The translations under genes and the position numbers were made by a program. A stretch of DNA of 15,065 bases from Paludibacter sp. GTDB taxonomy: Bacteria > Bacteroidota > Bacteroidia > Bacteroidales > Paludibacteraceae. Within the stretch, counting starts at the first letter, position 1; every line of letters begins with the position of its first letter. The stretch covers positions 1 through 15,065 of the forward strand of contig JAQWCZ010000014.1 in the NCBI GenBank assembly GCA_028705705.1, read 5' to 3'. A model generated the notes under the pieces. That model searched no databases. It had not been told where the DNA came from and was given only the letters and a program-made list of their open reading frames with translations. Shown one piece after another: positions 6,978 to 12,541 of this stretch.

Positions 6978-7047
6978 TCTACGATCTACGATCGGTTGTT
7001 CGATTGACTCTTGACCGTAGACCGTAGACCGTAGACCGCAGACTAAC
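6978..7047. repeat. Heptanucleotide-periodic spacer (10 x 7 bases)
   Basis: The whole space from two bases after the protease stop to the base before the pnuC ATG is 70 bases and divides into ten 7-base units. Two are TCTACGA (6978-6991), three are identical GACCGTA (7013-7033) and one is GACCGCA (7034-7040). The other units are diverged but keep the same phase. No hairpin with a T-run and no -7 box lies within it. Confidence 0.8.
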
Positions 7048-7656
7048 ATGTTACAATACCTCTCGAATAATTACATTGAAATAACCGGCTCTGTTTTGAG
7101 CCTGATATACCTGTATCTTTCCATCAGGCAAAAAATTGGTTTGTGGATATTCGGTTTCATGTGTTCAGCTTTGTATATCGTGGTTTTTTTTCAGAGTAAG
7201 TTCTATGCCGATATGTCGCTTCAGTTTTATTATTTGGCTGTCAGTGTGTTCGGCTGGATTAGCTGGAGAAGAGGGAAGCAACAGTCGGGAAAAGAGCTAC
7301 TTGTAAAAAAAACAAAAAAGTTGCAGGCGCTGGTATTGTTGTTGATTACAACTTTCGTTTTCTTGCTATATTATTTCGTTTTGACGCATTATACTGATTC
7401 TCCGCTGCCTTTGGGTGATTCTTTTACAACAGCGCTAAGTATCACAGCTACCTGGATGCTGGCCAGAAAGCTCATTGAACACTGGATTTTGTGGGTGATT
7501 GTAGATGGACTTTCAGCGGGCTTGTATATTTATAAAGGTTTGTATCCCACAGCAATCCTGTTTATAATCTACACGGTTATGGCAATTGTGGGTTGGTATC
7601 AGTGGAAAAAGGATTATACCAAGACGACATCAATACCTCTGTCGCGCATAATTTGA
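7048..7656 (+). CDS. pnuC: PnuC-family vitamin/nucleoside transporter
   Basis: A 202-residue membrane protein with about seven hydrophobic helices and two internal repeats of the SWEET-like fold. Family landmarks: YLYLSIRQKIGLWIFGF (helix 1-2 junction), FYADMSLQFYYLAVSVFGWISW (52-73), TATWMLARKLIEHWILWVIVDGLSAGLYIYKGLYPTAILF (133-172) and the closing GWYQW. PnuC proteins carry nicotinamide riboside by facilitated diffusion, with trapping by intracellular phosphorylation; Bacteroidota paralogues also carry thiamine (PnuT) or riboflavin. No NadR kinase, thiamine pyrophosphokinase or TPP riboswitch is in view, so the substrate is open. Transcription probably depends on read-through from the protease gene or a promoter I cannot see. 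Its last 14 codons, including the stop, overlap the convergent glpR gene by 43 bases. Confidence 0.93.
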   Translation: MLQYLSNNYIEITGSVLSLIYLYLSIRQKIGLWIFGFMCSALYIVVFFQSKFYADMSLQFYYLAVSVFGWISWRRGKQQSGKELLVKKTKKLQALVLLLITTFVFLLYYFVLTHYTDSPLPLGDSFTTALSITATWMLARKLIEHWILWVIVDGLSAGLYIYKGLYPTAILFIIYTVMAIVGWYQWKKDYTKTTSIPLSRII

Positions 7657-8378
7657 ACGGTATTCGAAGGTGCATTCTTATCGGTGATAATCTGGTCAAT
7701 CTGATTGATGTCGCATATTTTCCCAAAACCTCTTCTGCCAAATTTAGTTGAGTCGGTCAGTACGATGATTTTTTGAGCTGACTTCAACATACATTGATTC
7801 AAATGAGCTTCGCTCAGATTGCTGGTGGTAAGTCCGTGTTCGATGTCTATGCCATCCACCCCGATAAACAATTTGTTACACATCATATCTTTTAGCAGAT
7901 TTTCAGCATAAGCCCCGATTGCAGAAGCGGAACTTTTCCGGATGTTACCTCCGAGTTGAATGATTTCTATGTTATTGACATAACTTAAGATGGAGGTGAC
8001 TTTCACTGATGGGGTTATTACTGTTAAAGGCAGATGATCTGTTATTTTTCGTGCCAACGCCAGTACGGTTGTGCCGGAAGCAATAATTATGCGGTCGTCT
8101 TTTTCAATTAATTGAACGGCATACTCTGCAATGTTGTTTTTTTCCTCAGTCTGGATTTTTTCTTTTTCATCGATGTGTCGATCACCAATTAAAGCTGAGT
8201 GTATGCTGGCACCACCATGACTCCTGTAAAGTAATTTTCTACTTTCTAATTCTTTCAAATCCTTACGAATCGTTACCTCTGTGACTCCTAAGATGGAACT
8301 TAGTTCTTGAACCTGGACATAACCATTCTTCTCCAGTTCCGTGATAATCAGCTTATGTCTTTTTGCTATATTTCTCAT
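7614..8378 (-). CDS. glpR: DeoR/GlpR-family transcriptional repressor
   Basis: A 254-residue regulator. The N-terminal DeoR helix-turn-helix (about 5-58) reads through VQVQELSSILGVTEVTIRKDLKELE and ends in the classic YRSHGGA. The C-terminal sugar-phosphate-sensing domain (isomerase-like fold) shows IASGTTVLALA, TPSVKVTSIL, IIQLGGNIR, LFIGVDGID, LTTSNLSEAHLNQCML and LTDSTKFGRRGF, all close to E. coli GlpR positions. The frame opens seven codons earlier at TTG; the ATG at 8378 is chosen because the -7 box at 8397-8404 would overlap the TTG. It is divergent from glpD, so control of the glpD-glpT-phosphodiesterase operon with glycerol-3-phosphate as inducer is the natural inference. The family also includes fructose- and galactitol-type regulators, so the ligand is inferred from neighbours, not seen. 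The 3' end overlaps convergent pnuC. Confidence 0.93.
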   Translation of the reverse strand: MRNIAKRHKLIITELEKNGYVQVQELSSILGVTEVTIRKDLKELESRKLLYRSHGGASIHSALIGDRHIDEKEKIQTEEKNNIAEYAVQLIEKDDRIIIASGTTVLALARKITDHLPLTVITPSVKVTSILSYVNNIEIIQLGGNIRKSSASAIGAYAENLLKDMMCNKLFIGVDGIDIEHGLTTSNLSEAHLNQCMLKSAQKIIVLTDSTKFGRRGFGKICDINQIDQIITDKNAPSNTVQIMRDRGIDVVLV

Positions 8379-8396
8379 AACAACAATATTATGTGG

Positions 8397-8428
8397 CAAA
8401 ATTAATGTATTATTTCGAAATATGCAAA
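8397..8428 (-). promoter_or_regulatory. glpR promoter (-33 and -7)
   Basis: On the minus strand, TTTG (8428-8425) is followed after 20 bases by TAATTTTG (8404-8397), matching the Bacteroidota TTTG/TAnnTTTG arrangement at normal spacing. The start codon lies 18 bases beyond the -7 box. Two TTTCG sites overlap or adjoin this promoter, suggesting autoregulation. Confidence 0.65.
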
Positions 8429-8486
8429 TTTCGTTATATGATTATTCTAAAGTGTTAAAGTTTCGAATAACAATAAAAAACTTTCG
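8411..8486. promoter_or_regulatory. Putative GlpR operator array (four TTTCG sites)
   Basis: TTTCG occurs at 8413-8417, 8429-8433, 8461-8465 and 8482-8486, each followed by an A/T-rich stretch. The first is inside a perfect palindrome, TATTTCGAAATA (8411-8422). E. coli GlpR operators are built from half-sites with a TTCG core (WATGTTCGWT), so these may be the operators here. They span the space between the glpR and glpD promoter boxes. This is inference from motif recurrence. Confidence 0.45.
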
Positions 8487-8488
8487 TA

Positions 8489-8523
8489 TTTGTTTTTATT
8501 TTGTAAAAATTGTTTTATATTTG
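8489..8523 (+). promoter_or_regulatory. glpD operon promoter
   Basis: The -7 box TATATTTG lies at 8516-8523, with a TTTG at 8489-8492 as possible -33 element (23-base spacer, the long end of the accepted range). The ATG of glpD follows 42 bases later. The TTTCG at 8482-8486 lies just upstream of the -33 element. Confidence 0.6.
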
Positions 8524-8565
8524 CACACATATTAATAAATATAAGACTTTAATACATATATTCAA

Positions 8566-10140
8566 ATGAAAAGATCTGATTTTATTGATCAGCTTAAAAG
8601 AAATTACATCAGCCAATGGGATTTTATTGTCATTGGTGGCGGTGCTACCGGTCTCGGGATTGCCGTCGATGCGGCTTCAAGGGGGTATAAAACAGTACTG
8701 CTTGAGCAGTCCGATTTTTCGAAAGCAACATCAAGCAGAAGTACAAAACTGGTGCATGGCGGGGTGCGCTACCTGAAAAACGGAGATGTAGGGTTGGTTA
8801 GAGAAGCGTTAAGAGAACGCGGGTATCTACAGAAGAATGCACCTCACCTGGTAAAGAATCAGCGTTTTATCATTGGGAATTACAGTTGGTGGGAAAAACC
8901 TTTTTATACAGTCGGATTAACCATGTATGATTTGCTGGCCGGAAGACTGGGTTTAGGACGTTCTTTGCCGATGACAAAAAGCGGAGTGATAAAATCAGTT
9001 CCTCAAATCGAACAGAAAGGTCTTAAAGGAGGTGTGGTTTATCACGACGGGCAGTTTGATGATGCCAGGTTAGCCATTAACCTTATGCAAACAGCGGTTG
9101 AGTATGGAGCGACTGTCGTAAATTATACACGGGTTACATCACTGGTGAAAGATGCAAAAGGAAAAGTATCCGGCGTAGTTGCAAAAGACTTATTAAATGA
9201 TGAAGAATTTACTTTACACGGAACCTGTATCATCAATGCAACGGGTGTTTTTGTCGACGACATCATCAAAATGGACAACAAAAATGAAGCGCCACTGGTT
9301 CGCCCGAGTCAGGGTGTACATGTTGTGGTTGATAAATCTTTTCTGGGTGGAGACGATGCGATTATGATTCCAAAAACCAGTGACGGTCGGGTGATGTTTG
9401 GCGTACCCTGGCATAACAGGGTGATTCTGGGTACCACAGATACGCCGATGAAAGATTTTGTGTTAGAACCTTTTGCCCTGAAGGAGGAAGTTGATTTTAT
9501 CCTGGAAACAGCGGGAAGATATTTGGTGAAGAAGCCAAAACGTGAGGATGTGTTGTGTGTATTCGCCGGTTTACGTCCCCTGGCAGCGCCTCGGAAACAA
9601 TCCGAAGAAATGAAAACAAAAGAAATTTCGCGCAGTCATAAACTTTTAGCATCTGATTCTGATTTGATTACCATAACAGGTGGTAAGTGGACTACCTACA
9701 GAATTATGGCGGAAGAAACAGTAGATCTTGCCATTAAGAAAAAAGGAATTACTTTTAAACCTTGTGTGACCAAAAAAATGAAGGTACACGGGTATAAAAA
9801 AACAAAAGACAGAAGCAACTGGATGTATGTTTACGGAAGTGATCAGGATGACATATTGAAACTGGAGAAAGAAAATCCGGCTTATGCACAGAAACTTGAT
9901 CCGGAATTTGATTTCAAAGTCTCACAGGTCATTTGGGCTATCAGACAGGAAATGGCTATAACATTAGATGATGTGTTGGCCAGAAGGGTTCGCCTGTTAT
10001 GTCTCGATGCCAGAAAATCGATCGAAATTGCAGAAAAGGTTGCCCGTATCATGGCTGCTGAATTGTCTGAAAGTGATGAATGGGTAGAAAAACAAGTAGC
10101 TGAGTTTACTGACATTGCCATGGGTTATGTGTTGAATTAA
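8566..10140 (+). CDS. glpD: FAD-dependent glycerol-3-phosphate dehydrogenase
   Basis: A 524-residue membrane-associated flavoenzyme that oxidises sn-glycerol-3-phosphate to dihydroxyacetone phosphate and passes electrons to quinone. The dinucleotide-binding fold is at 18-40 (FIVIGGGATGLGIAVDAASRG). The strongly conserved FAD/substrate segment TSSRSTKLVHGGVRYL follows (55-70). Later motifs include HDGQFDDARL, NATGVFVDDI, RPSQGVHVVVD, LGTTDTP, FAGLRPL and TGGKWTTYR, then the C-terminal helical DAO_C domain with the IRQEMAITLDDVLARR signature. Length is normal for single-subunit aerobic-type GlpD (about 500), with no C-terminal BFD-like Fe-S extension as in anaerobic GlpA. It is the first gene of the operon: glpT follows after 11 bases. 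Confidence 0.96.
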   Translation: MKRSDFIDQLKRNYISQWDFIVIGGGATGLGIAVDAASRGYKTVLLEQSDFSKATSSRSTKLVHGGVRYLKNGDVGLVREALRERGYLQKNAPHLVKNQRFIIGNYSWWEKPFYTVGLTMYDLLAGRLGLGRSLPMTKSGVIKSVPQIEQKGLKGGVVYHDGQFDDARLAINLMQTAVEYGATVVNYTRVTSLVKDAKGKVSGVVAKDLLNDEEFTLHGTCIINATGVFVDDIIKMDNKNEAPLVRPSQGVHVVVDKSFLGGDDAIMIPKTSDGRVMFGVPWHNRVILGTTDTPMKDFVLEPFALKEEVDFILETAGRYLVKKPKREDVLCVFAGLRPLAAPRKQSEEMKTKEISRSHKLLASDSDLITITGGKWTTYRIMAEETVDLAIKKKGITFKPCVTKKMKVHGYKKTKDRSNWMYVYGSDQDDILKLEKENPAYAQKLDPEFDFKVSQVIWAIRQEMAITLDDVLARRVRLLCLDARKSIEIAEKVARIMAAELSESDEWVEKQVAEFTDIAMGYVLN

Positions 10141-10151
10141 AAATAAAAAAA

Positions 10152-11492
10152 ATGATAAGCTTTTTCAGACCGCCATTACATAAAGAATTAATTCCGGAAA
10201 AAGATATTAATTCAAGATATAAATTTCTGAGGTGGCAGGTATTTATTGGAATATTCGTAGGGTATGCCGGCTATTATCTGGTTAGAAAGAATTTCTCGCT
10301 GGTAATTCCCGACCTGATTCAGCAGGGATACTCCAAAGGCGAACTGGGAATTATCGCGGCTGCAGTTTCAATTTCTTACGGATTAAGCAAATTCCTGATG
10401 GGAGGGGTGTCGGACCGCAGCAATGCACGGGTGTTTTTAAGCGCCGGATTGTTGCTGTCTGCTTTAGTAATTTTAGGTTTCGGCACAATTCCATTTCTTA
10501 CATCCTCCGTGGCCATCATGTTTATCGTGATGTTTATCAACGGATGGTTCCAGGGTATGGGTTGGCCTCCCTGCGGTAGGGTGATGGTTCATTGGTTTTC
10601 TACAAGGGAACGAGGGACGAAGATGTCCATCTGGAATATTGCGCACAATGTGGGGGGTGGTTTAATCGGTCCGCTGGCAATAGCAGGTATCGCAATTTTC
10701 GGTGACTGGCAAAGTAAGCTGTATTTCCCGGCCATGATTGCGATCGTTATTTCATTTATTACTTATTTTTTAGTTAGAGATACACCTCAGTCATGCGGAC
10801 TTCCCAATATCGAAGCATTTAAACATGATTATCCAAAGGATTATGATAAAAGTCATGAACAGGAGTTTTCTACCAAAGAAATCTTTTTTACCTATGTGTT
10901 TAAGAATAAATTTCTTTGGTTGATTGCTATTGCAAACGCAATGATTTACCTGGTAAGATATGGGGTGCTGGATTGGGCGCCAACCTATCTTGACGAAGTG
11001 AAAGGCTTTTCGGTGAAAGAAACCGGATGGGCGTATTTTCTTTATGAATGGGCTGGAATTCCCGGTACTTTGTTGTGTGGTTGGATTTCAGATAAAGTAT
11101 TTAAAGGAAGAAGAGCTCCCTCTATTATTATATATATGGTGTTGGTGATGGCGGCTGTGCTTGTTTATTGGATTAATCCTCCGGGAAATATCATGATAGA
11201 CAATATTGCCCTGATCGCTATCGGGTTCCTGATTTATGGCCCGGTGATGCTTATCGGCGTTCAGGCGCTGGATTTGGTTCCCAAAAAAGCTGCGGGTACG
11301 GCTGCTGGCTTAACAGGCTTATTCGGTTATCTCGGAGGCGCCTTGTTTGCTAACATTGCCATTGGATTTATTGCAGAACACATGGGCTGGGATGCTACTT
11401 TTATCCTCTTGCTTATTGCTTGTGCTATTGCAATTATTTTCACGGCCATGACCTGGAAAAAAGAAAAAGAACGATTGGAAATTATTAAATAG
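10152..11492 (+). CDS. glpT: Glycerol-3-phosphate:phosphate antiporter
   Basis: A 446-residue major-facilitator protein of the organophosphate:Pi antiporter family. It is very close to E. coli GlpT, and the binding residues fall at identical numbers: Arg45 (YYLVRKNF), His165 (NIAHNVGGG) and Arg269 (YLVRYGVLDW). Other shared blocks are FINGWFQGMGWPPCGR, VRDTPQSCGLP, YEWAGIPGTLLCGWISDK, IGFLIYGPVMLIG and KKAAGTAAGLTGLFGYLGG. It exchanges external glycerol-3-phosphate for internal phosphate across the inner membrane, supplying GlpD encoded 11 bases upstream. UhpT or PgtP would be the alternatives, but the residue matches favour GlpT. The TAG stop codon is also the first three bases of a 23-bp REP-like repeat (11490-11512), so the present C-terminus may have been set by insertion of that element; length is still normal (E. 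coli 452). Confidence 0.96.
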   Translation: MISFFRPPLHKELIPEKDINSRYKFLRWQVFIGIFVGYAGYYLVRKNFSLVIPDLIQQGYSKGELGIIAAAVSISYGLSKFLMGGVSDRSNARVFLSAGLLLSALVILGFGTIPFLTSSVAIMFIVMFINGWFQGMGWPPCGRVMVHWFSTRERGTKMSIWNIAHNVGGGLIGPLAIAGIAIFGDWQSKLYFPAMIAIVISFITYFLVRDTPQSCGLPNIEAFKHDYPKDYDKSHEQEFSTKEIFFTYVFKNKFLWLIAIANAMIYLVRYGVLDWAPTYLDEVKGFSVKETGWAYFLYEWAGIPGTLLCGWISDKVFKGRRAPSIIIYMVLVMAAVLVYWINPPGNIMIDNIALIAIGFLIYGPVMLIGVQALDLVPKKAAGTAAGLTGLFGYLGGALFANIAIGFIAEHMGWDATFILLLIACAIAIIFTAMTWKKEKERLEIIK

Positions 11493-11512
11493 GGGCGCAA
11501 TGCTTGCGCCCA
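11490..11512 (+). repeat. REP-like palindromic element, copy 2
   Basis: Arms GGGCGCAA (11493-11500) and TTGCGCCC (11504-11511) surround a TGC loop. The 23 bases are the exact reverse complement of 4450-4472. It lies inside the glp operon, overlaps the glpT stop codon and ends 24 bases before the phosphodiesterase ATG. As an mRNA hairpin it could stabilise the glpD-glpT segment or lower downstream expression. No T-run follows, so it is not a typical terminator. Confidence 0.75.
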
Positions 11513-11536
11513 ATAACTGAATAATTTTTTATTAAA

Positions 11537-12466
11537 ATGAACATGATAAATAAATTAGGGTGTGTCATGGTTTTCGTACTGGGTTCGACGGGCATTTCTT
11601 TATCCCAGGGAATTGATATCCAGGCACATCGCGGAGGAATGGCGCTTTATCCGGAAAATACGATCATCGCGATGTTGAATGCGATGGACTGGGGTGTGAA
11701 CACACTGGAAATGGATTTGAGCATTTCTCAGGACAAACAGGTTGTAGTCTCGCATGAACAGGTGATGGATCACAGGTATGTGACCACACCCTTTGGAAAA
11801 TCATTTACAAAAGCGGAAGAAAAAAACTACAAGTTGTACAACATGCCCTACGACTCTATTGTCAAATATGATACGGGTATACAAGGCGATCCCAGATTTT
11901 CCCAAAGAAAAAAGTTACAGGCACATAAACCTTTGTTGTCAGATTTGATTGATGAAACAGAGGCCTATGCAAAGAATAATAAGTTACTATTACCAAATTA
12001 CAATATTGAAATAAAATCAAGTGTAAAAAGTGATAATGTGTATACTCCGGATTATAAGGAATTTACAGATTTGGCACTGGATGTTTTGTTGAAAAAGAAC
12101 ATCACGGACCGAGTAGTCATTCAGAGCTTTGATACACGAACCCTGAATTACATACATGAGCAATATCCTCAAATCCGGTTGTCATATCTGGTTGGTAAAC
12201 AAATGGTAAGTCTCGAGGATGCAATGTCGGAACTGAAATTTATTCCTGAAATTTTAAGTCCGGACTATACCATTGTAAACAAACAACTGGTAAAAGCGGT
12301 ACATAAAAAAGGAATGAAAATCCTTCCTTGGACAGTTGACAAGCCGGAAGATATTCAGAACATGGTAGACTTAAAAGTGGATGGTTTTATCACGAATTAT
12401 CCTGACAGGGCTGTAAAGTTGGTTCGTTTCTCAAAGAAGTATAAGAGATATTACATGAATCAGTAA
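11537..12466 (+). CDS. Exported glycerophosphodiester phosphodiesterase (GlpQ-like)
   Basis: A 309-residue GDPD-family enzyme that hydrolyses glycerophosphodiesters (for example glycerophosphoethanolamine) to glycerol-3-phosphate plus alcohol. An N-terminal signal (hydrophobic LGCVMVFVLGSTGISL, ending LSQ) predicts export to the periplasm. TIM-barrel active-site motifs: QAHRGG (catalytic His31, Arg32), PENT (39-42, metal ligand Glu40), EMDL (Glu58, Asp60) and VVSHE (catalytic His73; the common form is HD, here HE). The GDPD insertion follows (about 75-135), then IEIKS (Glu and Lys of the active site), QSFD, and the closing LPWTVDKPEDIQNMVDLKVDGFITNYPD. A second ATG two codons in is an alternative start. 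Its place behind glpT, 44 bases on across a REP-like palindrome, fits supply of substrate to GlpT. GlpQ-like function is inferred from context; enzymes of this family can act on other phosphodiesters. Confidence 0.93.
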   Translation: MNMINKLGCVMVFVLGSTGISLSQGIDIQAHRGGMALYPENTIIAMLNAMDWGVNTLEMDLSISQDKQVVVSHEQVMDHRYVTTPFGKSFTKAEEKNYKLYNMPYDSIVKYDTGIQGDPRFSQRKKLQAHKPLLSDLIDETEAYAKNNKLLLPNYNIEIKSSVKSDNVYTPDYKEFTDLALDVLLKKNITDRVVIQSFDTRTLNYIHEQYPQIRLSYLVGKQMVSLEDAMSELKFIPEILSPDYTIVNKQLVKAVHKKGMKILPWTVDKPEDIQNMVDLKVDGFITNYPDRAVKLVRFSKKYKRYYMNQ

Positions 12467-12488
12467 CAATACCGCAATATGAAGTCAC

Positions 12489-12496
12489 TAAATTTG
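12489..12496 (+). promoter_or_regulatory. -7 box for the SusC-type gene
   Basis: TAAATTTG matches TAnnTTTG exactly and lies 46 bases before the chosen start (12542). No -33 TTTG is at the right distance. If real, the receptor gene is transcribed apart from the glp operon, at least in part. Confidence 0.45.
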
Positions 12497-12541
12497 TTAA
12501 CAAAAAAACAAAGAAAAATTAAATATAACATTCTAATGCAC

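Noticed and set aside
6976..7047. TPP riboswitch or other vitamin-sensing leader upstream of pnuC
   Set aside because: The space is entirely the phased heptamer tract; no THI-box conserved sequences are present.
6978..7047. CRISPR array
   Set aside because: Units are 7 bases with no spacers and no cas genes nearby; this is a tandem repeat.
12479..12541. Upstream in-frame ATG at 12479 (or 12536) as start of the SusC-type protein
   Set aside because: The 12479 start would add a 21-residue lysine-rich stretch before an already complete signal peptide and would contain the predicted -7 box; 12536 differs by only two codons and cannot be excluded.
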